Origin: JBDHWG01 sp046328525
Lineage (GTDB): Bacteria > Chloroflexota > Anaerolineae > Epilineales > JAHCIE01
Reading direction: 5' to 3'
DNA: 64,000 nt
NCBI GenBank assembly: GCA_046328525.1
Contig: JAXLWK010000003.1
Span: 186,001-250,000 of the forward strand
Shown: piece by piece, positions 16,556-24,476 of the stretch
Layout: every line of letters starts with the position of its first letter
How positions within the stretch are numbered: position 1 is the stretch's first letter
The notes under the pieces: model-generated
What the model saw: only the letters and a program-made list of their open reading frames with translations
Database searches by the model: none
What the model was told of the DNA's origin: nothing
Made by a program: the position numbers and the translations under genes

Positions 16556-16587
16556 AAAAAGGCCCTCATCCCATAGGGACGAGGACC
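16556..16587 (-). terminator. T-box terminator
   Basis: Stem GGTCCTCGTCCC / GGGATGAGGGCC with a 3-base loop and a run of five T on the minus strand (16556-16560). Its 5' arm overlaps the region that pairs in the T-box antiterminator. Confidence 0.85.
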
Positions 16588-16627
16588 GAAGTCACCCGTG
16601 GTGCCACCCCAATTAGGCTGCCAGAAC

Positions 16628-16653
16628 AAAAAAGCCCCGTCATGAAGACGGGA
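16628..16653 (-). terminator. extra intrinsic terminator inside the T-box leader
   Basis: Minus-strand CCCGTC-TTCAT-GACGGG stem followed by CTTTTTT (T run 16628-16633), upstream of the T-box antiterminator. Its 3' arm ACGGGGCT (16633-16640) is perfectly complementary over 8 bases to AGCCCCGT (16688-16695). That segment can also form a separate 9-bp hairpin (16684-16692 with 16702-16710). This gives a possible three-way switch. Confidence 0.7.
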
Positions 16654-16902
16654 CGTGCGTCCGAAGCCAGCCTCACTCTGTGCAGGTACGGGGCTGCTAT
16701 GCCCGATACCCTCAGCCTTGATAACGGTGGCGTGTCCGGCGGGGACTACTGAGGCGAGGCGTCGCTCGCCTGTTCGGCCCGCAGCTCCCAGGCCCATTCA
16801 CCCTCAGCGTGAGCACCGGCTTCACACCAGCCGCCGGCTCTCTGGAGCCTCGTTTTGAGGGCTACTCTTCCTGATCGTCGCTGTTCGGCGTTGATGGGAA
16901 GC

Positions 16903-16931
16903 AGTATACCCTATTCGCGGCGGCTTGTCAA
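16903..16931 (-). promoter_or_regulatory. sigma-70-type promoter of the trp operon
   Basis: Minus strand TTGACA (16926-16931), 17-base spacer, TATACT (16903-16908): a near-perfect consensus. It places the transcript start near 16896, just upstream of T-box stem I. Confidence 0.85.
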
Positions 16932-16980
16932 GAGCAGATTCGCGCGAGCGGCGCAGAAATCGTAAGGAACGTCGCCGGAG

Positions 16981-17009
16981 TTGACGCCCGACGGCAATTT
17001 TGGTACACT
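16981..17009 (+). promoter_or_regulatory. sigma-70-type promoter for the 17057 gene and PLD-like gene
   Basis: TTGACG (16981-16986), 17-base spacer, TACACT (17004-17009), 48 bases upstream of the ATG at 17057. It diverges from the trp promoter about 50 bases away. Confidence 0.75.
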
Positions 17010-17056
17010 CGTTCTAGGAGTCGCGCCGCCGCATGTTACCGAGGAGGACGCACCCC

Positions 17057-17470
17057 ATGGCGCTGACAGAGCAGCAAGCCTCGGCCATCGAAAGGCTGCG
17101 GGCCAACGAGTCGCTGACGGGCGATTTGACCGACCGCCCGGCGACCGCCGTTTTGCAGTGGGCCGAAGAGCAAATCCAGGCTAACGTCGTCTATGAGGAC
17201 GTCGTCGCGGCGGTGCGCGCCGCCAACCGCACAGGCACGGAGGAGGTGGACGAGGCGCTGGGGGCGGCGCGCAAGAGCCTGGCCGCAGCCCAGGCAGCGC
17301 GTGGCGCCGCGCCACCAGCCGCCGCCACCGTCCCGGCGCCACCGCCGCCACCTTCCCAGACCGCGCCGTCGGCCGCGCCGCCGAAGCCAGCTGTCCCGCC
17401 GTCACCAACACCACCGCCGTCGGGCGGCCACAAGAAGCCATCGAAGCGCAAGTCCGGCGCTCGTGAGTGA
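17057..17470 (+). CDS. small protein with proline-rich basic tail, unknown
   Basis: 137 residues, family not recognised. Residues 1-75 are predicted helical (MALTEQQASAIERLRANE onward, several Asp/Glu and Ala). Residues 76-115 are Ala/Pro-rich, and the last 12 residues are strongly basic (KKPSKRKSG). The start at 17057 has AGGAGG ten bases upstream and a consensus promoter; the frame opens at 17033. Its stop lies eight bases before the ATG of the PLD-like gene, so the two are probably translated from one mRNA. The tail may be disordered or bind nucleic acid or membrane, which is speculation. Confidence 0.7.
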   Translation: MALTEQQASAIERLRANESLTGDLTDRPATAVLQWAEEQIQANVVYEDVVAAVRAANRTGTEEVDEALGAARKSLAAAQAARGAAPPAAATVPAPPPPPSQTAPSAAPPKPAVPPSPTPPPSGGHKKPSKRKSGARE

Positions 17471-17478
17471 GGCATATC

Positions 17479-18720
17479 ATGAAACGGCTTGGCCCCATCC
17501 TGGGCATTCTGATCATCGCGATTGTGTGCGTCGTCGTCGCCGGTGGGCTGTTCGTCTGGTCGCAGCGCTCGCGCGCGACCCAGGTCGCCGCCGAGCCGAC
17601 CGCTGCCCCCACGGCGACGGCCCGGGCGGCCACCGCGGCGCGAACGACACCCACCGCCGCGGCGGCGACGAACCCGCAAACCGCGCGTATCCCGGCGGCG
17701 ACGGCGACCGCGGCCAAGATCGTGGCCGCCTACGTGGCCGAGGGGCCGTACTATCGCCTGTACTTCAGCAAGCCGTTCTACCCGGAGAAGGCCGATGACC
17801 GCTTTGGGGGCATCGCCGCGGACCTGATTCGAGACCTGGACGGCGCGCAGAAGTCCATAGACATCGCCTCGTTCGAGATTGACCTGGACCCGGTGGTGGA
17901 CGCGCTGATTCGGGCGGCGCAGCGCGGCGTTACGGTGCGCGTGGCGACGGATTCGGAGAACTATGAGACGCCGGATGACCCGGCGGGCGTCTTGCGGCGG
18001 CTCAAGGACGGCGGCGTGCAGGTGAGCCTGGAGAACGCAGCCGGCTTCATGCACAACAAGTTCTACAACATTGACGACAAGGTGCTGTGGACGGGGTCGT
18101 GGAACCTGACGGTCAACGACACGTACCGCAACAACAACAATACCCTGCGCCTGACCGACGCGAAGCTCATCGCCAACTACAAGAAGCGCATGGACGAGTT
18201 CATGGCCGGCCGCTTCCACGGCGCAGCCAATAAGACGGTGCCCAACCCGACGGTCACTGAGGCGGACGGGGTGAAGATCGAGAACTACTTCTCGCCCACC
18301 GGCGGCGGCAAGCAGGCGATTCAGAAGCGGCTGGAGGTGGCGCAGAAGAGCATCAAGGTGCTGGCGTTCTCGTTCACCGACGACGATCAGGCGAAGGCGC
18401 TCCTGGATAAGGCGAAGAAGGGCGTGAAGGTGCAGGGGGTGTTCGAGGCGCGGAATGCCAACGGGAGCGGGGCGGAGTACCCGGCGTTCAAGAACGCGGG
18501 GCTGGACGTGCTGACGGACGGCAACTGCTACACGATGCACCACAAGGTGTACATCATTGATGACAAGACGGTGATCACCGGCTCGTACAACTTCTCCAGC
18601 AACGCCGACAAGGACAACGACGAGAACCTGCTCATCATTGACGACCCGAACCTTGCCAAGCTCTATTCTCAGGAGTTCGACCGCGTCTACCAGCAGGCCA
18701 AGAACCCGAAGTGCGGCTAG
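17479..18720 (+). CDS. phospholipase D-family protein with two HKD motifs
   Basis: 413 residues. An N-terminal membrane segment (about residues 7-27) and an Ala/Thr-rich linker precede two PLD catalytic repeats: HNKFYNIDDKVLWTGSWN in the first and HHKVYIIDDKTVITGSYN in the second. Each has the H-x-K-(x4)-D pattern, and each is followed by an Asn-rich segment (NNNNTLRL; DNDENLL). The protein is probably exported and membrane-anchored. Such proteins act as phosphodiesterases on phospholipid or nucleic acid (Nuc-like endonucleases share the pattern); the substrate is not evident. The ATG at 17479 follows GTGAGG. Confidence 0.88.
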   Translation: MKRLGPILGILIIAIVCVVVAGGLFVWSQRSRATQVAAEPTAAPTATARAATAARTTPTAAAATNPQTARIPAATATAAKIVAAYVAEGPYYRLYFSKPFYPEKADDRFGGIAADLIRDLDGAQKSIDIASFEIDLDPVVDALIRAAQRGVTVRVATDSENYETPDDPAGVLRRLKDGGVQVSLENAAGFMHNKFYNIDDKVLWTGSWNLTVNDTYRNNNNTLRLTDAKLIANYKKRMDEFMAGRFHGAANKTVPNPTVTEADGVKIENYFSPTGGGKQAIQKRLEVAQKSIKVLAFSFTDDDQAKALLDKAKKGVKVQGVFEARNANGSGAEYPAFKNAGLDVLTDGNCYTMHHKVYIIDDKTVITGSYNFSSNADKDNDENLLIIDDPNLAKLYSQEFDRVYQQAKNPKCG

Positions 18721-18738
18721 GGGGTGTATCGCATGCGA

Positions 18739-18766
18739 GTAGAGACGCGCCATGGCGCGTCTCTAC
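18739..18766. repeat. perfect 28-bp palindrome
   Basis: GTAGAGACGCGCC followed by its exact reverse complement. It lies between the convergent PLD-like gene and the UGA-containing thioredoxin-like gene and could form a hairpin ending either transcript. Similar GTAGAGACGCGC palindromes occur in many bacterial genomes. Confidence 0.75.
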
Positions 18767-18776
18767 CGCCCTTCGA

Positions 18777-19241
18777 CTACCTCCGTTCGATGACGGCGCC
18801 CGCCATGGCCCACCGCACCTGGGTTTCGAGGGTGTGCGGCGTCGCGCTCGCCGCGCGCCACGCGAGATGGTTGCGCGCGTCCAGGAGGGCGACGCCGCGC
18901 TGCGGCAGGTCGAACAGCGCCTGCGCGGCCCGGCCCTGCTCGGACGTCTCCGCAATCCAGACGACGGTGAGTCTGTCGCCGTACCTGTCTGCCATCCCGC
19001 TCACGGCGGGGGCCAGCGCCATGCAGCGCTCTCAGGTCGCGCCGTCGTCGTACACGAAGATGAGGGATGGGCGGCCCGACTGCGGCCAGCGGAAGACGCG
19101 CTCGGCGTCGGCGCGGGGCATGGGAAGGGTGAGGCCGGTCGGTGACACGAGAAGCGCAGGCGCGCCGCTCGCGCTCGAGTCAGGCGCGGGCGCGGCCTCG
19201 GCGGCGCAGCCCGCGAGACAGAGGAGCAAAGGTAGAATCAC
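18777..19241 (-). CDS. thioredoxin-like lipoprotein, probable selenoprotein (UxxC)
   Basis: One reading frame interrupted only by TGA at 19032-19034. Read as selenocysteine it gives about 154 residues: a lipoprotein signal (LPLLLCLAGC), a short Ala/Pro/Ser linker, then GRPSLIFVYDDGAT-U-E-R-C-MALAPAV and ADRYGDRLTVVWIA. This is the thioredoxin pattern, with U-E-R-C in the place of C-G-P-C; the C-terminal part keeps a thioredoxin-like GVALLDARNHLAW. Read as stop, both halves make little sense: a lipoprotein ending just before its active site, and an orphan downstream frame. A hairpin follows at SECIS distance. The protein is probably an extracytoplasmic thiol reductase or peroxidase-like enzyme. 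The start is uncertain: GTG at 19241 is chosen because the frame upstream, to an ATG at 19400, is coded by a repeat. Confidence 0.75.
18996..19010 (-). promoter_or_regulatory. candidate SECIS hairpin (thioredoxin-like gene)
   Basis: Minus-strand stem CCCGC / GCGGG with loop CGTGA; the loop begins 27 bases after the TGA. A GCC/GGC extension below a 2-base bulge lengthens it. Spacing and a G in the first two loop positions fit the loose bacterial SECIS pattern. Confidence 0.5.
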
Positions 19242-19314
19242 TGCCAGTCGGAACAGCGAGGCTCCCCAGGCGAATGCGACGCCTGGTCGGCCGGTGTCCG
19301 CCGAGGATGGGACA

Positions 19315-19401
19315 GGAACGCAAAGGCGCAGAGACGCAAAGAAAGAAAAGAGACTTCTTCTTCCATCTCCGCGTCTCTGCAGCTTCGCGTTTTGTTCCAT
19401 T
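19315..19401. repeat. GGAACGCAAAGGCGC inverted repeat
   Basis: Left end GGAACGCAAAGGCGCAGAGAC and right end GTCTCTGCAGCTTCGCGTTTTGTTCC are imperfect inverted copies. A close relative is at 42765-42839 and a half copy at 12959-12985. It lies between glnS and the thioredoxin-like lipoprotein gene. Confidence 0.7.
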
Positions 19402-19431
19402 CAATACCCCGAGGACCTCGGCGCTCCGCGA

Positions 19432-21129
19432 TTACGCCGGCGCGGCCGCCTGCGCCTTCTCGATCCTGGCCCAGGTGTCTTTCAGGCCGACGGTCTTGTT
19501 GAAGACGGGCTTCCCGCTGACCGAGTCGGGATCCACAACGAAGTAGCCCAGGCGCTCGAACTGGTAGCGCGCTCCCGGCGCGGCGTCGGCCAAGCCCGGC
19601 TCGACGAAGACGTTGGACAGCGTGTCGAGGGACGCCGGGTTCAGGTTGTCCAGGAAGTGCTCGCCTTCCTCTACGTCCTCCGGGAACGGCTCGGTGAACA
19701 GCCGGTCGTACAGGCGCACCTCGGCCGGCACGGCGTGGGCCGCCGACACCCAGTGGATCGTCGCTTTGACCTTGCGCCCGTCCGGCGCGTCACCGCCCCG
19801 CGTGGCCGGATCGTAGGTGCACCGCAACTCGACGACGTTGCCGCTCTCGTCCTTGACCACATCCACGCACTTGATGAAGTAGGCGTAGCGCAGGCGCACC
19901 TCGCGGCCCGGCGTGAGGCGGTAGTACTTGGGCGGCGGAACCTCGCGGAAGTCGTCCTGCTCGATATACAGGACGCGGCTGAAGGGGAGCTTGCGCGTAC
20001 CCGCCGTCGGGTCCTCCGGGTTGTTGACGGCATCCAGCGCCTCGACCCCATCCTCAGGATAGTTCTCGATGACGACGCGGAGCGGGTTGAGCACGCCCAT
20101 GACCCGCAGGGCGCGCTTGTTGAGGTCCTCGCGCACGCAGTGCTCTAGCAACGCCACGTCCACTGTGCTGTTGGTCTTGGCGACGCCGATGCGGGCGCAG
20201 AAGTCGCGGATGGCCTGCGGCGTGTAGCCCCGCCGCCGCATGCCCGACAGGGTAGGCATGCGCGGGTCGTCCCAACCGCGCACGTGGCCGCCGCGCACCA
20301 GCTGCATCAGCTTGCGCTTGCTCAGCACGGTGTAGGTCAGGTTCAGGCGCGCGAACTCGATCTGGCGCGGGTGGTAAATCCCCAACTGATCCAGGAACCA
20401 GTCGTACAGCGGGCGGTGGTCCTCGTACTCCAGCGAGCACAGCGAGTGGGAGATACCCTCGAGGGAGTCGCTCTGGCCGTGAGCGAAGTCATACATCGGG
20501 TAGATGCACCACTCGTCGCCGGTGCGGTGGTGCGTGGCGTGGAGGATGCGGTACATGACAGGGTCGCGCATGTTGAAGTTGCCCGACGCCATGTCAATCC
20601 GGGCGCGCAGGGTGCGCGTGCCGTCCGGGAACTCACCGGCGCGCATTCGAGCGAACAGGTCCAGGTTCTCCGCGACGCTGCGGTCGCGGTACGGGCTGTT
20701 CTTGCCTGGCTCGCTTGGCGTCCCGCGATACGCCTTGATCTCCTCGGCGCTCAGGTCGCAGACGTAGGCCTGGCTCTTCTGGATGAGGTCCACCGCCATG
20801 CCGTAGAGCTGCTCGAAGTAGTCCGAGGCGTAGTACTCGCGGTCTTCCCAGTCGTAGCCGAGCCAGCGAATGTCTTCCTTGATCTGGTCAACAAACTCCT
20901 GCTCTTCCTTGACCGGGTTGGTGTCGTCGTAGCGCAGGTTGCACTGCCCGCCGAACTCCGACGCGATGTTGAAGTCCACCGTGATGGCCTTGGCGTGGCC
21001 GATGTGCAGATAGCCGTTCGGCTCTGGGGGGAAGCGGGTGTGAATCTTGGTGAAGCGGCCGCTCTTGAGGTCCTCGATGACCGCGGCGCGGATAAAGTCA
21101 ACCGGGGTGGTGGTTTCGTTTTCTGCCAT
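19432..21129 (-). CDS. glnS: glutaminyl-tRNA synthetase
   Basis: 565 residues, class I synthetase of the GlnRS type. It shows RFPPEPNGYLHIGHAKA (HIGH motif), RYDDTNPVKEEQEFVD, and VLSKRKLM (KMSKS equivalent), with a complete C-terminal anticodon-binding part. It charges tRNA-Gln directly, so this organism may not depend on GatCAB for glutamine. The ATG at 21129 gives the usual MAENETTTPVDFIR start; GGAG lies about 12 bases upstream. It stands alone. Confidence 0.96.
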   Translation of the reverse strand: MAENETTTPVDFIRAAVIEDLKSGRFTKIHTRFPPEPNGYLHIGHAKAITVDFNIASEFGGQCNLRYDDTNPVKEEQEFVDQIKEDIRWLGYDWEDREYYASDYFEQLYGMAVDLIQKSQAYVCDLSAEEIKAYRGTPSEPGKNSPYRDRSVAENLDLFARMRAGEFPDGTRTLRARIDMASGNFNMRDPVMYRILHATHHRTGDEWCIYPMYDFAHGQSDSLEGISHSLCSLEYEDHRPLYDWFLDQLGIYHPRQIEFARLNLTYTVLSKRKLMQLVRGGHVRGWDDPRMPTLSGMRRRGYTPQAIRDFCARIGVAKTNSTVDVALLEHCVREDLNKRALRVMGVLNPLRVVIENYPEDGVEALDAVNNPEDPTAGTRKLPFSRVLYIEQDDFREVPPPKYYRLTPGREVRLRYAYFIKCVDVVKDESGNVVELRCTYDPATRGGDAPDGRKVKATIHWVSAAHAVPAEVRLYDRLFTEPFPEDVEEGEHFLDNLNPASLDTLSNVFVEPGLADAAPGARYQFERLGYFVVDPDSVSGKPVFNKTVGLKDTWARIEKAQAAAPA

Positions 21130-21269
21130 GGGTCGGGCTTGCTCCTGCATCTGAATCGTTAGCCGTTAGACGCTGCGAGAAGCCATTTTCTTCACTCTTG
21201 CGCGCCATCCGGCCAATATAACGCAGGATGCTACTTCAGACCGAGGGTGGAGTCAAGCATAGGCGAGGG

Positions 21270-23678
21270 TCACGGGCGGATCCAGCGCGGCTCGATGCTC
21301 TCGACGGGTCGGTCGAACAGGCCGCCCTGCATGTCGGTGCGGAAGAGCTGGGCGAAGTCCTCGGTGGCGAACGCCTTGCGTAGCCGCCCGGCGTAGGAGT
21401 TGAGCAGCACCTGAGCGTAGTGTTCGACGTCGTAGTCGCGGCGATCATCCATGTCGCGGGGGGACGGGGTCGGGGTTGCCTCTGAGAAGTCAGCCTCATC
21501 CTCCCCGCTCTCGCCGTCCGTCTCCCACTCGCCCGCCGCCGCCGTCTCGTCCGTCTCGTCGGGCAACCAGACGTACGCGCCGCCGCCGGCGCGGTAGAAG
21601 CGCACCCGCTCGCCGCGCCGCCACTTGCTGCGGCCGGCCGCGATCAGCGCCTCGTACTGCGGCTCGCGCTGCCGCGCCCGCGTCTCGCCGTACTCGTCCG
21701 CCGCCTTCGACAGGCGCACGCGGCTCGCCACATCGGCGGCCTGCAACTCGCGGGCGCGCAGCGCCGCCAGGGTCGCGCCGAAGGCGTCGCGCACGCCGAC
21801 GACATCGCCGCGCATGAGGCAGTGCAGGGCAGCGCGCAGGAAGCGCACGCCGAACGGCTCCGAGCGGCTGGAGCGCATCGCCACGCCGCGCACGATGAGC
21901 CGCCCATCGTAGGTGAGCAGGGCGTAGTTCTTCACCTCGTGGCTGAACATCGCCTGGTAGCGCCCCTCGTACTCCAGGGTGATGCCCTGGGGCAGCGTCG
22001 CGGCGACCTCGGCGACGACGGCGCGTTCCTGGTCCTCGTTCCAGTCCGGCGGCACGGCGAAGTAGACGCCGTCGGTGTCCGCCTCGATGAGCGCGACGCC
22101 CCGCGCGCTCAGCCCCTCCATTACGTGGCCCAGAATCTCGCGCCCGCGCCGCGTCACCTCGTCGGCCGCGTGGGCGTCGGCGAACAGCGCCATGCTGCCC
22201 GCGCCCATGTAGCCGTAGGCCGAGTTGATGAGCAGCTTCATCGCCGCCTGCATCGCCGAGTGGTGGCCCGCCGCGAGAGAGCCGGGTGGGGCGGTGCGGG
22301 CGGCGACCTTGTGCGCCAGGCGCAGCGTCGTCATGCGGTCCACAATGTGGAGCAGGATGCCCAGGTGGTCGCACGCCGGGCCGATACGGTAGACGCGCAT
22401 GATGGACGGGTACAGGGAGGCGATGTCGGCCTTGACCACGTGCTCGGCGACGCCGATGTTAATCAGGTGCAGCGCGCCGCCTTCGTGATTGCCACTGGCG
22501 CGCAAGAAGTTGCCGCGTGGCAAGGCGACGCCGGCGTGGAGGTAGGCGCGCACGAGCATCGGTTCCAGGATGCCCATCGCCGGCCCGGCCGACGCGAGAC
22601 GGCCATACGGGCGCGGGGCCATGCCGGCGAGGGCGAACGTTGCGCCCATCAGCCGCTGCGACAGGCCATCCACCTCGGACACGTCGTCCAGAGCGTAGCG
22701 CCGCACGGCGTCCGGGTCGTCGCGGTAGGTGGCGAAGACCTCCGCGCCGGCGATGTACGTGCGCTCGGGCGCGGCGATGCCGAAGTGCCGCGCCACGTCC
22801 TTGAGGCGATGGCTCGGCAGGTCGCGGGCGACGAAATCGTGGCGGCGCACGGCGTCGAGGGTATCAATCAGCTCGCGGCCCGGCAGTGAGTAGCGCGTCT
22901 GCCGCCCAGCGCCGGGGTAGCGGCCCGGCTCGGTGTGGCGCTCCAGCCGGCGCGGGCCGAGCGCGCGGCCGAGCAGCAGCGGGATGGTGTGGGCGGCGGC
23001 GCGGGCCTCCAGGAAGGGTAGGTCGAAGCCGAAGAGGTTGTGGTTCTCGATGATGTCCGGGTCGCGTTGGATGATGAGGGTGCACAGGTCGCGGATAAGC
23101 CGCGCCTCGTCGGCGGGCGCGGGCGCTTCCAGCACCTCGGCCAGCCCGCGGCTGTCGCACACGGCGGCCATGAAGATGCGCCCGCGCTGCGGGTCGAGGG
23201 CCGTGGTTTCGAAGTCGAACTGAAGGCGGTGGAGGTCGTCGTAGGCGAGGCCGCGGAAGTAGACGCGGCCGGTGAGCATGAGGTACTGCTCGGTGGGGCC
23301 GACGCGGTAGTAGTCGTCCAGGTCGCCCAGGCTAGCGGGGCGCTGGCCGAGGCGGCGGGTCGCGCCGTCCAGCACGGCCCGCTCCAATGCGCGCCCGCTG
23401 GCCGCGGTGAGGAGATAGCGGTAGCAGGGAGCGGGGCCGTCTAACTCTCGGTAGGTGATGGGGGCGCCGTTGGCGGCGCGATCCGGCGCAACGGCATCGC
23501 CCAGGTGCGCCAGGTCGTCGAGGTGGGCCGCGTAGAGCCAGGGGCGAAAGCGCTCGCGCTCGCAGAGGACGCGGTCGCCCTCGCGCCGCCACACCAGCGC
23601 GTGGCCCTCGCGGTCGGCCCAAACCGCGACAATACCGGGCGTCTCATCCCAGCCAAACAGCACAGCATCATCCGTCAT
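21270..23678 (-). CDS. family B DNA polymerase
   Basis: 802 residues. An N-terminal part is followed by a 3'-5' exonuclease domain (DFETTALD, and IENHNLFGFDLPFLEARA), then the polymerase motifs DIASLYPSIM (motif A), KLLINSAYGYMG (motif B) and EADTDGVYF (motif C, DTD). All catalytic residues appear present. The tail (about residues 700-802) is acidic and ends near RWIRP. Cellular family B polymerases are common in archaea and sporadic in bacteria, including Chloroflexota, and usually act in repair or translesion synthesis. It is alone between glnS and the restriction genes. The native start is MTDDAVLFGWDE. Confidence 0.93.
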   Translation of the reverse strand: MTDDAVLFGWDETPGIVAVWADREGHALVWRREGDRVLCERERFRPWLYAAHLDDLAHLGDAVAPDRAANGAPITYRELDGPAPCYRYLLTAASGRALERAVLDGATRRLGQRPASLGDLDDYYRVGPTEQYLMLTGRVYFRGLAYDDLHRLQFDFETTALDPQRGRIFMAAVCDSRGLAEVLEAPAPADEARLIRDLCTLIIQRDPDIIENHNLFGFDLPFLEARAAAHTIPLLLGRALGPRRLERHTEPGRYPGAGRQTRYSLPGRELIDTLDAVRRHDFVARDLPSHRLKDVARHFGIAAPERTYIAGAEVFATYRDDPDAVRRYALDDVSEVDGLSQRLMGATFALAGMAPRPYGRLASAGPAMGILEPMLVRAYLHAGVALPRGNFLRASGNHEGGALHLINIGVAEHVVKADIASLYPSIMRVYRIGPACDHLGILLHIVDRMTTLRLAHKVAARTAPPGSLAAGHHSAMQAAMKLLINSAYGYMGAGSMALFADAHAADEVTRRGREILGHVMEGLSARGVALIEADTDGVYFAVPPDWNEDQERAVVAEVAATLPQGITLEYEGRYQAMFSHEVKNYALLTYDGRLIVRGVAMRSSRSEPFGVRFLRAALHCLMRGDVVGVRDAFGATLAALRARELQAADVASRVRLSKAADEYGETRARQREPQYEALIAAGRSKWRRGERVRFYRAGGGAYVWLPDETDETAAAGEWETDGESGEDEADFSEATPTPSPRDMDDRRDYDVEHYAQVLLNSYAGRLRKAFATEDFAQLFRTDMQGGLFDRPVESIEPRWIRP

Positions 23679-23725
23679 AGGCTCGAGTTACACAAGGCTA
23701 CTGTCTCTGATCTCGCATACGTCAA

Positions 23726-24436
23726 TCAATCGGCGTGTGGAGGAAGTCCTTTGTACCGTAGGTGATAGGCTGCTTGTATTTGACCGGGAAAACGCTCCAG
23801 ACGCAATGGTGACGATGGTGGTGGTGTTGAGGCGCTAATACTTCCGTGGGCGGGATCCCATAGTACGAGCGCGATTGCTTCAGCCATGTAATCCGGATCA
23901 CTCACGTCAAGACGGCGGGCCAGACGCTCCAAGGTTTCCGTCATGACAGATCCGATAGACGGTGCAAAGCAAGGCATGGGGATGACCACCATGAAAGCAA
24001 CTACGGCGTGAGGAAAGCGGCTGTGCACTGTAGTTGCTTCTGTGGCCAAGTCGTTCACCATGTTTTGCCAATTCTTGCCGACGCTTTTGTTGTCATTGAG
24101 AGTCTTGCTGTCGAAAGCGAAGCGTACTCCATCTGGGCGATAGCCTACGTCAAAGTTTTGGGGTCGTACCCCGCCAATGACTCGGACTGGCCCCACCTCA
24201 ACACAGTCCGCCTGTGGGGGATTCAGAGCATTCAAGGTAGGTGGCACCACGGGAATGCCGCCGAGCATAACTGCCAAAGCTTGCCCGACAGCTCGATCGA
24301 AGAGCAGGCCCAACTGTCCAGAAGAGAAGGGCGGAGTACGGCTCAAGCTGCCCCCTCTTTCCTGCCATACGGAGCCGAAGGCGGCTAAGTCACTTTGACT
24401 GATTTCGATACCGGGCATTGTAGAGAGTCTGGCCAT
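23726..24436 (-). CDS. putative type II restriction endonuclease
   Basis: 236 residues, family not recognised by name. The segment NFDVGYRPDGVRFAFDSKT places Asp, Asp and Lys in a PD-(D/E)xK-like arrangement, with a possible upstream Glu. Its position directly downstream of an adenine methyltransferase, same strand, with a 40-base gap, is the classic type II arrangement. Base composition of this gene and the methyltransferase is visibly lower in G+C than the surrounding genes, which suggests transfer. No good ribosome binding site was found for the ATG at 24436, so an internal start (24418) is possible. Confidence 0.6.
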   Translation of the reverse strand: MARLSTMPGIEISQSDLAAFGSVWQERGGSLSRTPPFSSGQLGLLFDRAVGQALAVMLGGIPVVPPTLNALNPPQADCVEVGPVRVIGGVRPQNFDVGYRPDGVRFAFDSKTLNDNKSVGKNWQNMVNDLATEATTVHSRFPHAVVAFMVVIPMPCFAPSIGSVMTETLERLARRLDVSDPDYMAEAIALVLWDPAHGSISASTPPPSSPLRLERFPGQIQAAYHLRYKGLPPHAD

Positions 24437-24476
24437 GGTTATATGTCTCGCTAGATTGCAGGACAGCCGTGCCTGG

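Larger units (their letters stand above)
16551..16896 (-). ncRNA. tryptophan T-box leader of the trp operon
   Basis: On the minus strand the leader shows the class signatures in order: AGGAAGAGTAGC (AGTA motif of stem I), CCAGAGAGCC and CTGGTGTGAAGCC (distal loop elements), the specifier loop GTGAATGGGCCTGGGAG with specifier TGG (16794-16796) = Trp codon, and the T-box sequence GGGTGGCACCACGG (16596-16609) followed by the terminator at 16556-16587. Uncharged tRNA-Trp is expected to pair with the specifier and the T-box and favour the antiterminator, so trp genes are transcribed when charged tRNA-Trp is scarce. An unusual second terminator lies between the specifier domain and the T-box. Confidence 0.9.

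Noticed and set aside
16483..16797. 104-codon frame through the T-box leader, starting ATG at the specifier
   Set aside because: The frame is explained by the T-box RNA; its residues follow the conserved RNA motifs and terminators, not a protein family. It is not an attenuator leader peptide with tandem Trp codons.
17191..18753. 520-codon minus-strand frame opposite the PLD-like gene
   Set aside because: Composition-driven shadow; the plus strand has two intact HKD motifs and a promoter.
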